Source: Lathyrus oleraceus (lineage: Eukaryota > Streptophyta > Magnoliopsida > Fabales > Fabaceae). Taken from it: a DNA stretch of 64,000 nt. This document shows, piece by piece, positions 9,963-21,749 of the stretch. The stretch's first letter is position 1; the number at the start of each line of letters is the position of its first letter. Both the position numbers and the translations under genes were made by a program. The DNA lies in the NCBI RefSeq assembly GCF_024323335.1, contig NC_066583.1, positions 412,002,031 through 412,066,030 on the forward strand, read 5' to 3'. The notes under the pieces were generated by a model that did no database searches, was not told where the DNA came from, and worked only from the letters and a program-made list of their open reading frames with translations.

Positions 9963-11663
9963 GGTAGAGTACCAAAAAAAGAGAATATTTGTCACCGATT
10001 AAGATGAACATATCAAGGATAGACTCTAAGCAGGGGAAGAAAATATCTGTCATCGGTTAGGATGAACATATCAAGGATAGACTTCCTGGGGAAATGTGAA
10101 AATGAATCTGCTGGGGAAAAATAGGTTACTTTTGTTGGGTATTGGGGAAAAAGTGAAATACTCGTAAATTAAGAAGAATATTATTAGTTATTGGGTAGTA
10201 GACTCTCAGGGGACCAAAAGCATATGTCTAGGTAAGATCTAGAAATAAACGGTCAATCAAAGACTCAACCCAATGAGGATATAGCTCAGGGGCAGTGGTT
10301 CCATCCAGACAACCAACTGGGGAGGAAACTGAAATAATGATCATCCACGAGGAAATAACTCAGCGGGGAATGAGAAAGGTTAGATTCTTTCTGCTTAAGG
10401 GGCTGACACTCTACAATTGAAAGAGGACAGACACACCAAATCTGGGTAGGGGAAAAGGATACCACCATAGCAGAGGATCAGAGAAATATTGAATCATATA
10501 GTGCAAATAATGTAATAATGAAAATCTGTGGATGTTTATGTATATGTATGTATTTATGATGATTATGCTGACAAAACGATCACAAAGGATACAATTGTCG
10601 TTGATCTGAATCATCAATACAACACTCGGCCAATCTCAACAGGGAGAAACCAACTGGAGAAAGAGAGGTGAAAGAAGAACGCGAATCAAACATCTAAAAG
10701 GCTCGACCCTGGATAGGGGAGAGAGCAAATCTGCTGAGGATCTGCACCATCAACTCTGTGGGGAATTTTTGGTCAACACCATATCAAATGAAGACCCAAC
10801 CTCATAGAGGATCCAACAACTGCTTTAGGATCAATGCTGAATGAAATCCGCTAGAGACTTGAGGGGAAACAAGAATTATGCTGGATTTAATGCAAATTGC
10901 TGAGACAACGCGCCTACAACTCGAGGGAGGCAGTCACTAACTCAGTTGGGGAAACCAATAAAACTCGACTAGAGATGCAGAAATGCTGCTGGGAATGAAA
11001 TAGAGATCACGCAATCTGCTTGGGGAAAACCAACAATGCTTCCATTTTTAGGGCTAACCTGTTCTTGGACCGCTGTTGATATTCCTTAAATGAAATTCAT
11101 TGCTTTCAAAAAGTAATTGCTCTTATTATTTAAGAAAAGATGATTTTGATTTTAAAAATTAATTTAAAAATGATCGTCATAAAAATTAAAATCTATTTGG
11201 CTGAAAGATAAATAAGAGTACAAACAATTGGATAAAAATCTCAACTTTATTTAATAGAATGGTAGGTTGTAAATGACAAGACTCCATAGATCTTTACAAA
11301 AGTTGAAAAATGGTAATTTACATGGAAAAGAGCTACATCAAATACAATGATCATTAATCCTTCTACCGACTTCAATATCCATTGTGCTCTTGGCTTCGGT
11401 TGAAGATGAATAAAAAACAAAGGTTATGCTCAAGAAATGTCTTTAAGACTCAAGATCACCAAGATGCAGTTACTTCCCATAATCCCAAATTTTTGCATAA
11501 ATTTCCCCAAGGTGGGGTACTCAATTTATCAGGATATATTTTCTATTTTATGTCTCTAACTTTTTCCTATATCACCGTTTCAGGTTTTCAATCCACCGAG
11601 ACACTCATTTTTGCCCAAGCCTCCCTTTCGGGTTTTCAACTTAGCAAGTTGTTCTTTTCTTTT
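9963..11663 (-). other. 3' UTR of the minus-strand Tat element, right arm of inverted repeat
   Basis: Reading leftward from the integrase stop: short units with gaaaacccgaaaggg (about 11640-11580) match those behind the other integrase at 49877-50077. An AT-rich part follows, then the 1-kb segment homologous in inverted orientation to 7171-8165. At 9981-10083 a unit of about 50 bp containing gatgaacatatcaaggatag is present twice. The UTR is cut at 9963 by the plus-strand LTR end. No gene is seen. Confidence 0.65.
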
Positions 11664-13930
11664 TTAGGCGAAGTATTTCTTGACTACATCAGCATTCACA
11701 GGACGCGTGAACTCTTCACCATCCATAGTTGTAAGAATCAAAGCACCGTCTGAAAAGGCTCTCTTAACAACATATAGGCCTTCATAATTAGGAGTCGATT
11801 TGCCCCTAGAATCTGGTTTGAAAGATAAAATCTTCTTGAGCACAAGGTCACCTTCTTTGAACACACGAGGTCTGACCTTCTTATCAAATGCTTTCTTCAT
11901 TCTCTGCTGATATAACTGACCATGATACATGGCAGTCAATCTCTTCTCTTCAATTAAATTCAGTTGGTCATACCTGGTCTGACACCATTCAGCCAACTTG
12001 GCTTCCATCAGTACACACAATGATGGGATCGCAACCTCTAATGGGAGAACAACTTTCATGCCATAAACAAGCGAGAAAGGGGTTACCCTTGTTGAAGAGC
12101 GGATGGATGTACGATACCCATGCAAAGAAAATGGGAGCATCTCATGCCAATCTTTGTATGTCACAACCATCTTTTGAATGATCTTCTTAATGTTCTTGTT
12201 CGCAGCTTCAACAACCCCAGTCATCTTAGGTCTGTAGAGAGAAGAATTATGATGTGAAATCTTGAAGTCTTTGCAAAGAGCTTCCACCATATTATTGCTC
12301 AAGTTATATCCATTATCAGTAATGATCTTACTTGGCACACCATACCGGCATATAATCTGATTCTTGATAAACCTCACAACAACTTGCTTGGTTACATTCG
12401 CATACGATGCCGCTTTAATCCACTTTGTGAAGTAGTCAATTGCCACCAAAATGAAACGATGTCCATTGGACGCTTTAGGCCCAATCATACCAATCATATC
12501 AATTCCCCACATGGAGAAGGGCCATGGGGAGGAAATGACGTTCATCAGTGTCAGAGGGACATGAATTTTATCTACATAGATTTGACACTTGTGGCATTTC
12601 TTCACAAATTTGCAATAGTCAGATTCCATTCTCATCCAATAGTAACCTGCTCTCAACATCTTCTTAGACATAGCATGTGCATTAGAATGAGTACCAAAGG
12701 ATCCTTCATGCACTTCAGTCAGCAATAAGTTTGCTTCGTGTCTATCCACGCATCTGAGCACCATATCCAAGTTTCTCTTGTATAACACATCACCATTCAG
12801 GTAGAAGTTTCCAGATAATCTCCTCAAAGCCTTCTTATCTTTCAAAGATACCCCAGGCGGGTAAATCTGACTTTGGAGAAAACACTTGATATCATAATAC
12901 CACGGCTTTTCATCTTTGATCTCTTCAACAGCAAACACGTGAGTTGGCCTATCAAGCTGCATCACAGTCAAATTGGGAACTTCATTCCAATACTTCACCA
13001 TAATCATTGAAGTCAACATTGCAAGAGCATCTGCCATCCAATTTTCATCTCGAGGTATATGATGAAATCCCACCTTTGGAAAAAAAGTTGAAATCCTACT
13101 CGCATAATCTTTATAGGGTATCAAACCGGGATGATTCATCTCCCATTAACCTTTGATCTGATTGACAACCAAAGTTGAATCTCGATAGACGTCAAGATAC
13201 TTGATTATGAGATCAATGGCCTCTTCAAGCCCCATAATGAAAGCTTCATACTCACCCATATTGTTCGTACACTTGAAAGTTAATCTAGCTGTAAACGAAA
13301 AATGAGTGCCTTAAGGAGTAATAATCAGTACCCCAATGCCATTCCTATATTGATTAACAGCTCCATCAAATACCATGCCCCAACGAGAACCAAGTTTTGG
13401 CCCTTCTTCAAGCAATGGTTCATCGCAATCTTTAATTTTCAGGTACAAGATCTCTTCATTAGGAAAATCATATTGTACTGACTGATAATCTTCAATAGGT
13501 TGGTGAGCCAAATGGTCAGCCAAGACACTACCTTTGATAGCATTTTGAGATCGATATTCAATATCATACTCGGATAACAACATCTGCCAACGGGCAATCC
13601 TCGAAGTTAAAGCAGGCTTCTCAAAAATATACTTGATTGGATCCATTTTGGATATCAACCAAGTGGTATGGTTCAAGATATACTGACGTAAACGCTTAGC
13701 AACCCAAGTCAATGCGCAACAAGTCTTTTCAAGCATAGAATATTGAGTCTCACAGACGGTGAAGTTCTTACTGAGGTAGTAAATAGCATATTCTTTCTTT
13801 CATGTTTCGTCTTACTGACCAAGAACAAAACCCATACTCTCATCAATCACAGTCAAATACATGATTAAAGGTCTTCCTTCAATAGGTGGAGACAGAATCA
13901 GAGGCGTAAGCAGATACTCTTTGATACTGT
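11664..13930 (-). pseudogene. Tat/Ogre polyprotein fragment: RNase H, archaeal-type RNase H, integrase
   Basis: One reading frame on the minus strand carries three domains of a Ty3/gypsy Tat-lineage pol. RT-linked RNase H (about 13930-13480) shows RPLIMYLTV, GFVLGQ and LEKTCCALTWVAKRLRQYI. An additional archaeal-type RNase H (about 13380-13020) shows MVFDGAVNQ, CTNNMGEYEA and ENWMADALA. The integrase follows, with an HHCC finger (HEGSFGTHSNAH, CHKCQ), core motifs WGIDMIG, ITDNGYNL and VVEAANKN, and a C-terminal KKVRPRVFKEGDLVLKKI. The integrase triad is intact. The frame is broken by at least four stops: near 13815, near 13800, 13313-13311 and about 13146. The two RNase H domains in tandem define the Tat/Ogre clade. 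RT, protease and gag are missing; the fragment ends at about 13930, close to the next insertion. Confidence 0.9.
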
Positions 13931-13997
13931 TTCATAAATCTGATTTCATTTAGCATCATATGCACAACATGACATACATTTCAACACGAGAATACCT
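13931..13997. other. Target-site sequence and left TSD
   Basis: These 67 bp lie between the broken RNase H and the next LTR and match no domain. The last five bases, tacct (13993-13997), are repeated at 38614-38618 and are the target-site duplication of the 24.6-kb insertion. Confidence 0.7.
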
Positions 13998-16175
13998 TGT
14001 AACAACCCATTTTTTTAGTATTTATTTCTTATATTATTATACTATTTTATTATATTTATTTGAGGTGTTAATTAATTAATTGGTTGTTAGGCAGTGTAAT
14101 AATTGATTATATTAATTAATTTGGTGTGTTAATCAATTATTTAGTTGATATGAGATATATTGAATAATTGAATTAATTGACTGGGTGGGTATAATGTGTT
14201 GGTTTAATTTATTTGAACTAAGTAGAGATATTATAATACTATGTCTTATTGGGCCTAATAATTAAATTAGAGGTGTCATTTCTTAAGCCCAAATATAATA
14301 CTAGGATAGTAAGAGGTGAGGAGAGTGAGAAGTAGCACTCATTTGGTCATTTTCAAGGCAACAGAGAAAGAAAGAGGAAAAAGTGAGGAGAAGAGGGGAA
14401 AAACAAGGGAGAAGATAGGGTTTCCAGAAAATTGAAGAGGTAAGGGCTGAATCCTTATTATTATGGGTTAGTATAATGGGGTCAATGGGTAGAAATATGT
14501 TTAGGTTGAAATCCCTAATTTTTATGGTTTTGAAATTGTTAGGTTTTGATGAAAAATCTTTGATTTGTGATGATTAATTTCGTTTGGGATGGATATATGG
14601 GTGAAATTTAGGGATAGCTTGAGAAGCCACTTAGTTTATTAAATTTCAGTACAATAATGGCAACGTTAAGGAAAAATTCCAGTTTTAAGCGTGTTAACCG
14701 GTTACCCCAAATGCGTTAACCGGTTACTTGCTAAAAATCTGCCCAGGAATTGAATTTTGTTTTCGTGTTAACCGGTTACCCCAAATGCATTAACCGGTTA
14801 CTTGCTAAAAATCTGCCCAGGAATTATATGTTGTTTTCGTGTTAACCGGTTACCCCAAAAGCGTTAACCGGTTACCACTGTTGAAAAAGGGAAAATTGAG
14901 AACTTTTAAATGTTGTAACCATTTTGAAATAAAATCTAAGTGTGCGTATTTGGTAATTAACCTATATTTGTGAATAATATATTTGTTATGAATGTGTATA
15001 CGTACCATTGGTGGATAATTCATAGCGTTGACTTATGGTTATATGTGAAATGTTAAGATGGTATAGATGATCTTAATTGTATATATTATTGGTATTTGTA
15101 CATTCATTCATGGCATAGTCGGCTTTATGGTGGAAGCGGTGAAACTGTGGGTTCACATGGTAATAGACGTTGATCCTTGAATGGAAATAGGCGTAGAAGA
15201 CGTTCATCCTTAATTGGAAATAGGCGTAGTGGCTTTGATCTTGTCCGGATCGGAAGTGTGGCTTGGATTCTAGATATTGAATCGGAAAGCGGTGAAATGT
15301 TGGGTTCACATTGCGGTACCACATGCATAGAGTCACATGTCTTGCATTGAGTCACATTAGAGTTATGTGATAATTGAATATATGCATTGATGTGATTGTT
15401 ATATGTGTATGAGCTATGGTAATTGAATTTGGTGATGTTTGGATACATAACTTGGTAAAATATGTGATTATGTGATAATTATGGTTATGTGTATATTTGG
15501 GAATATAGCATTGGATTTTAATATTATACTCCTTGAGTTTTGATGTATGCTTGAAACATGTGAAATAAATGTTCGTTAGTATTATTTACATGGTTATACA
15601 AGGTGTGATGAATTCCTTCAATTGTTGATTTAATCATTGTGCTTTATTATACTTCATCATAATTATTTACATGGTTATACAAGGTGTGATGAATTCCTTC
15701 CGTGTTTTGGCTTAAAGACTAGGTAGTGAGTCAATGCTCTGGTCATGTAACACTGGGTAGATTAGTAATATTGAACTCATATCTTATTTGGATATGTATT
15801 ATGTTATTACTTGTGAACCTATTTAATTGAAATTTGTTGTTTCAGAGGCCATAGTGCCAAATAGTCTGGATATGGTTTTATTCTATCTTGAGGAGATTAT
15901 TGAGAGATGATCATGGTATGGGACATGAATCATTTTATGAAATACATGAGTATTCATTATTTTTAGCTGCGAACGCATATACTTGTATATTCATGATATT
16001 TGAAATGTGTTATATTAAATGACCAGGTGTATTGTGTACTGATGATGAATGATGATTGGTTTTTGAAAGCTTTTTAGTTTTTGAAAACGTCGATGTGACG
16101 CCCTTTTGTTTATATGCGTGCTTATTCACTCTGATTATATGTTAAGTATTTTGGGGTATAAAAAGGGGTGTTACA
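13998..16175 (+). repeat. LTR1 of the Tekay/Del-like element (2178 bp)
   Basis: TG...CA borders lie against TSD tacct on the left and the primer site on the right. It is 86 bp shorter than the other two LTRs. At about 15655-15700 a segment present in LTR2 and LTR3 is replaced by a second copy of attatttacatggttataca from 75 bp upstream. Two further repeat blocks, at 14693-14880 and about 15150-15235, are listed or described below. The antisense ORFs of 87 and 107 codons are chance; they recur only because the LTRs are similar. Confidence 0.9.
14693..14880. repeat. Tandem repeat of palindromic ttaaccggttac motifs in LTR
   Basis: Units of about 73 bp each carry two copies of ttaaccggttac separated by cccaaatgcg and followed by ttgctaaaaatctgccc. 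Two and a half units give six near-perfect palindromes (core aaccggtt). The same block is in LTR2 (about 30555-30740) and LTR3 (about 37045-37230), with point changes. The clustering in a presumed U3 region suggests protein-binding sites, but I cannot name the factor. Confidence 0.85.
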
Positions 16176-16179
16176 TTAG

Positions 16180-16191
16180 TGGTATCAGAGC
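16180..16191 (+). promoter_or_regulatory. Primer binding site, initiator tRNA-Met type
   Basis: tggtatcagagc, four bases after LTR1, is the complement of the plant initiator tRNA-Met 3' end, the usual primer for minus-strand synthesis in this group. The equivalent after LTR2 (32128-32139) reads aggtatcagagc, with its first base changed. Confidence 0.85.
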
Positions 16192-16303
16192 ATGGTTGAC
16201 CAGTTGGTCAATAGTCGTTAATGTTTTCCAATTGTGTTGTATTTGATCTGTGTATCTGACACGATCGATACTATTTTTCTGGTTGTTCGGGCCGTTTAGG
16301 ACG

Positions 16304-17672
16304 ATGGTTGCAGGCAGGAATGATGATGCCATTGCTGAGGCATTGAGGATGTTGGCTGGCTCATTGGTCAGATCCCTCAAGCGAATGCTGGTAACCGGAA
16401 TGGAGATGATGATGAGTTCCGTGCTTTGGGGAGGTTCAAGAGGAAAAATCCTCCTGTCTTAGAGGGTGAGCATGGACCTGATAAAGCTCAAGCTTGGCTG
16501 AAGGCAATTGAGAAGATCTTCAGAGTCATGAACTGTACTGATGCTCAGAAAGTGGAGTTTGGTACTCATATGCTTGAGAAGGAAGCTGAAGATTGGTGGA
16601 ACAACACTCTTCAGAGGTTTGAAGAAGATGGCATTGAGGTTACTTGGGCTCTTTTTCGTGATGTCTTCTTGGAGAACTATTTTCCAGAAGATTTTCGTGG
16701 GAAGAAAGAGGTGGAGTTCCTGGAATTGAAGCAAGGAAATGGTACTATTGCGGAATATGCTGCTAGATTTCAGGAGCTTATCAAGTATTGTCCTCATTAC
16801 AATCCTGCTAATGCTGAGAGATCTAAATGCTTGAAGTTTGTGAATGGCTTGAGACATGATATCAAGAAAGCCATTGGTTACCAACAGATTACTCGTTTTG
16901 AGGAGTTGGTTAACAAGAGTCGGATTTGTGATGAGGATAGTAGGGATAGTGCCTCCTTCTACAAGAGTTTGAAAGGGAAAAATCAGGATGGTAGGAAACC
17001 GTATGATGACAAGAGGAAACAATCTGGTTTTGGCAAGAAGCCAAGTGGGGGAGGATCTTCTACTCCACTTAAGTGTTTCAAATGTGGTGTTGAGGGTCAT
17101 CTTGTTGTTGATTGTGGTAAGGATTCTGTGACATGTTTCAAGTGTGGCAAGAGTGGTCACAAAGCACACAAGTGTGGAGTTGGTTCGAGTGTGACTTGTT
17201 ACAATTATGGTGAGAAAGGTCACATTAGTACAAAATGTGATAAGCCGAAGAAGGAGCAAGCGAAGCGAAAAGTGTTTGCATTGTCTGGTGCGGAGGCTAC
17301 TACCGATGATAGGCTAATCAAAGGTATGTGCTTTATTAATGGTACACCTTTGTTTGCCATTATTGATATTGGTGCAACACACTCTTTCATTTCTTTGGAT
17401 TATGCTAAGAGATTGAATCTTATATTATCTGATATGCGTAGAAGTATGGGTATTGATACACCTGCTATGGGTTCTGTTTCTACTTCTTATATATGTCTGA
17501 ATTGTCCGTTGAGTATCTTTGGTAGGGATTGTGGAATTGATTTAGTTTGTCTTCCTTTAGAGCAGCTTGATGTGATTTTGGGTATGAATTGGTTAGAATT
17601 TAATCGGGTGTATATTAACTGTTTTGAGAAGACGGTTATTTTTCCCGAGGTTGTGATAAGGAAGATTGGTTT
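16304..17672 (+). pseudogene. gag-protease, internal copy 1
   Basis: The ATG at 16304 starts MVAGRNDDAIAEALRMLAG as in copy 2. A C missing at about 16362 relative to copy 2 shifts the frame; the gag core (QAWLKAIEKIFRVMN, DWWNNTL, ENYFPEDF, YAARFQELIKYCPHY) then continues from 16426. Three CCHC knuckles follow: CFKCGVEGHLVVDC, CFKCGKSGHKAHKC and a damaged CYNYGEKGH with Cys to Tyr. The protease site reads DIGATHSFIS at 17365, where copy 2 has DTG, so the catalytic Thr is changed to Ile. A one-base loss near 17655 separates the protease end from the RT frame. Confidence 0.88.
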
Positions 17673-19192
17673 GTGTCTGCTAAGCAAGTTGATGAATCGG
17701 TGCAAGATGGTGCCGAGTTGTTTATGTTTATGGAAACCTTGGATATTCGTGAGAAGAGGACGATTGAAGAATTGCCAATAGATTGTGAGTTTGCGGAGGT
17801 ATTTCCTGAAGATATAAGTGATTTACCGCCAGAACATGAGGTTGAATTTTCGATTGATTTAGTTCCAAGAACTAGTCCTGTATCGATGGCTCCCTATAGA
17901 ATGTCTGCTTCTGAGTTGAAAGAGTTGAAGAGTCAACATGAAGACTTGCTTGAGAAGAGGTTTATTTGTCCTAGTGTGTCGCCGTGGGGTGCACCTGTTC
18001 TGTTGGTCAAGAAGAAAGAAGATTCTATGAGCTTATGTGTTGATTATAGACAACTGAACAAAGTGACGATTAAGAATAAGTATCCACTTCCGAGGATTGA
18101 CGATCTGATGGATCAGCTAGTTGGAGCTTGCGTGTTTAGCAAGACTGATTTGAGATCTGGGTATCATTAGATTCGTGTAAAGGCTGAGGATATTCAAAAG
18201 ACTGCTTTTCGGACAAGGTATGGTCACTACGAGTACTCCGTGATGCCTTTTGGTGTGACTAATGCACCTGGTGTATTTATGGAGTATATGAATAGAATTT
18301 TTCATGATTATCTGGATAGGTTTGTTGTTGTGTTCATCGATGATATATTGATTTATTCTAAGAGGGAAGAGGATCATGCCGAGCATATGAAAGTTGTGTT
18401 ATCGGTGTTGAAAGAGAAGAAGTTGTTTGCTAAACTCTCTAAATGTGAGTTTTGGTTGAGAGAAGTAAGTTTTCTTGGGCATGTGATTTTGAGTGGTGGT
18501 ATTTCTGTGGATCCTACGAAGATTGAAGTTGTATCTCAATGGGAAGCTCCTAAGTCTGTTGCTGAGATTAGAAGTTTCCTTGGTTTGGCTGGTTATTATA
18601 GTAAGTTCATTGAAGGATTTTCTATGTTGTCGTTACCGTTGACGCAGTTGACTAGGAAAGGTCAAGCTTTCATTTGGACTTCGCAGTGTGAAGCGAATTT
18701 TCAAGAGCTTAAGAGAAGATTGACTACGACTCCTATTTTGATTTTACCGGATCCGTTAGAACCTTTCGTTGTGTATTGTGATGCTTCTTTGTTGGGTTTG
18801 GGAGGTGTTTTAATGCAAAAAGGGCAAGTGGTAGCTTATGCTTCAAGGCAACTTAAAGTTCATGAGAGGAACTATCCGACGCATGATTTAGAGTTGGTCG
18901 CCGTTGTGTTTGTGTTGAAGCTTACGTGTGGCATTCTTGACGAGATTAGAGAAGGTCAGAAGTCAGATTTGAAATTAGTCGATGTTATGACATTGATTAA
19001 TCAAGGCAAAGGTGGTGACTTTCGGATTGATGAGAATGGTATCATGAGGTGTCGTGATCGAGTTTGTGTTCCGAATGTTGCGGATTTGAGAAACAGAATT
19101 CTTGAGGAAGGGCATAGAAGTGGTATGAGTATTCATCCTGGTGCTACTAAAATGTATCAAGACTTGAGGAAGATGTTTTGGTGGCAAGGTAT
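17673..19192 (+). pseudogene. RT and deleted RNase H, internal copy 1, cut by a solo LTR
   Basis: RT motifs run in one frame: [38 protein letters not shown], then TAG (18168-18170), then [17 protein letters not shown] and the active site FIDDILIYS (about 18333-18359). RNase H starts normally ([25 protein letters not shown]) but jumps at about 18928 from VFVLKLT to [15 protein letters not shown]. The rest of RNase H and the RNase H-integrase linker are therefore missing. The start of integrase ([19 protein letters not shown]) follows and is interrupted at 19192 by the inserted solo LTR. The RT catalytic aspartates are present, but no complete protein can be made. Confidence 0.9.
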
Positions 19193-20844
19193 TGTAGCGG
19201 AGTATTCGTTACCATTAGAGATATTGACTAAATCCAAGGTAAATCATACAAGTCGAGTCGCCACCGCACTTCTATTTATCCAAAGGAATGTTTAGAAAGC
19301 GAACAAAAACCTAATAGTTTTAACAAAAACTAATAAAAGAAACAGAGATCTGGGTAAGGGGGTTGGTTATGCAATGGGAAGGTGTTAGGCACCCAAAACA
19401 TCCTAGGTACTCCTATGGAGCCCTTTCCACACTTGTGAAGGTTGTTGTCTTGTGAAAGTTTTGTTTGTGCAAACATGATTGAAGAGATGAGAAAAGAATA
19501 TACAAGTTTATTTACATTTTGGTGTTTGGATGGATAAACCCATTGCCTATGTACCATCTTATAAAAAAGATTAGGATCAAAACCTCGTAGTTCGGGGTAA
19601 AAATTTCAAAATGAGTTGGTGAATTGATTGGTCCAAAAGCCTTAAGGTCTTTTGTTATCAAAGGGAGAAAACTCAACCAAACCACAAATCCACCATGTGA
19701 GGATAGCTTTAACATGCTAGTGAGGGGTTAACCCTATAATAAGCATGGAAGACTCATTGTCCATCACTAAGGATATAGGTGAGTATTACATCTACCACAA
19801 AGATAACTCAAGCCTAATAGCTAAAGGTTATGAAAGATTTTGATTAAGAAGTGGCCTTTGGAACCACAAAAAGAAATTTGAATGGGTTATATTTTACCAA
19901 TTGGAAGTATATACAAAAGTGGTCAAAGTTGACTTAAAGATTCAATTCAAAATAAGTATTATGAAAAGAAAGTTTGAAAATCAAAAGCATAAGGCTTAGG
20001 TTTCTAATGTTTGAAACAATAGTTAAATGTTTGCACAAAAAGGGTTTTGGCTTGGGTTAGAGTGGAGAGATGAAGAAGAAGGGCTAAAACAAGAATGGAC
20101 AAAAGCACACACATCAAAAGTTCCATGGGGTAAAACAAGAATGCACAAAAGTGAGTTTAGAGATTTGGTCCTTTCTAATCCATCTTCAACATTTAGATCC
20201 CTTTACTCCCATTTTTGCATAAGGAAAGGTCCTAGAATCTAAGTCCAATTCTCCATTTCTTTGCATATGGGAAGTCCTAGAAACTAAGTCCATTTCTTTG
20301 CATTTGGTCCACAACAATCAAAACAAAAACACAAGCACAAAAATATATACACAGTTATGTGCTCAAGTGAGCAAAAGGCAAATGGCATTAACATAAACAT
20401 GTGCTCAAATGAGCAAAGAGAAAAGCAAATGAATAAAATGTGCAAGAAAAGTAAAATGCATAAATGTAAATTGCATAAAGTAAAAGTTAGGAGTTAATGG
20501 TTAGTGTTAGTAGTTAGTGTGCCATAAGGCAAATTTAACGTTATGTTAAGCAATCGTAATTGGACTTATGTAGAAGTCACAACTATCTGAGGCCGGTCAA
20601 TAATAATGTAGGCAACAAACACAAGTTAGGAGTCTTGATTAGTGAACCAAGTCCCAAAAACTTGCCATGCCAAAAAGAAGAAGAGAAATGATCTTGTATT
20701 GGTTTAAGCCTTTTGCATGATTTAAAAGACAACCTATCCTTAATGCAAAGTCATTCACTTGATCAATTGATCAAGATGAATTAGATTTAAATCAAGGAAG
20801 GTTAAATCCCTCTAATCAATGCTAACTTATCAACCTTCAACTCA

Positions 20845-20890
20845 TTGATCAAAAAGAAAAAGAAAAAAAAAAGAAGAAGAAGGAGATGAA
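20845..20890 (+). repeat. Purine-rich low-complexity tract
   Basis: An A/G-only run of aaaaagaaaaag and aagaagaagaagg-type sequence within the minus-strand solo LTR. No function is inferred. Confidence 0.7.
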
Positions 20891-21749
20891 TGATGGAGAA
20901 TGGAAATGGCAAAGTAAAAGTGCATTAAATGAAATACAATTTTACCAATCCTCATATGTTGACCAATAACATTGAAAGTCAAGGTCAAACAATCAAAAAA
21001 ACAGAAGTGAGATGAAGATTGGATGTCAAGAAATGAATAAACTATTTTTGGCATTTTTTTAATATTAAAAATAAACTTGAATTAAAATAAATGGAAAGGT
21101 CAAACTTCAAAATCACTTCAAATCAACCTTGAAAGGTCCAAGTGATTTATCCTAAGTTCAACAAGGTCAAACAAAGTTTGACAAAAAAATTCAGCATTTT
21201 TAAAAGTCAGAAACTATTTTTAATCAATTAAAAATGAATAAAAATAACCTAATTGAACTAAAATCTCAAATCAATTCAAAAATTGATGAGAATATTTTTC
21301 ATAGATCCATCATCATTCAAAGAGGTTAGGAAAATATTTTTGCATTTTTTGAATATCAAAAACTATTTAAAATGAATTTAAAATAACCAGAAAAGAGAAA
21401 ATTCACAAAAAAAATACCAAATGATGAAATAAAAAATATTAAAAATCAAAAATAGAAACTAGAATTTATTTGGGAAATAATGCAATTGGTCCCATAATAT
21501 TTGGATTAAAAATGAAGAAGATATTGATATTTAAAAATAATGGTAATAAAAGAAATAAAATCAGAAATTAAGAAAATAGAAAAAGCGTGAGCCGTCTGAT
21601 GATGATTCATTAATTGACGTGGATCATCACACGGCCAGGAAGCGCGTGTTCACCATACACGCGGGTCAAACGCATCACACCGTGCCAAATGAAAAGTCAT
21701 AACAATGTAGGGACAAGATCAAATCTGGAGAATGGATCCAACGGCCAGG

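Noticed and set aside
11888..12728. Plus-strand ORFs of 97 and 114 codons
   Set aside because: They overlap the clearly conserved minus-strand integrase and are its shadows.
15073..15448. Antisense ORFs of 87 and 107 codons repeated at 30936-31311 and 37426-37801
   Set aside because: Same position in each of the three LTRs; conservation follows from LTR identity, not coding. No recognisable protein.
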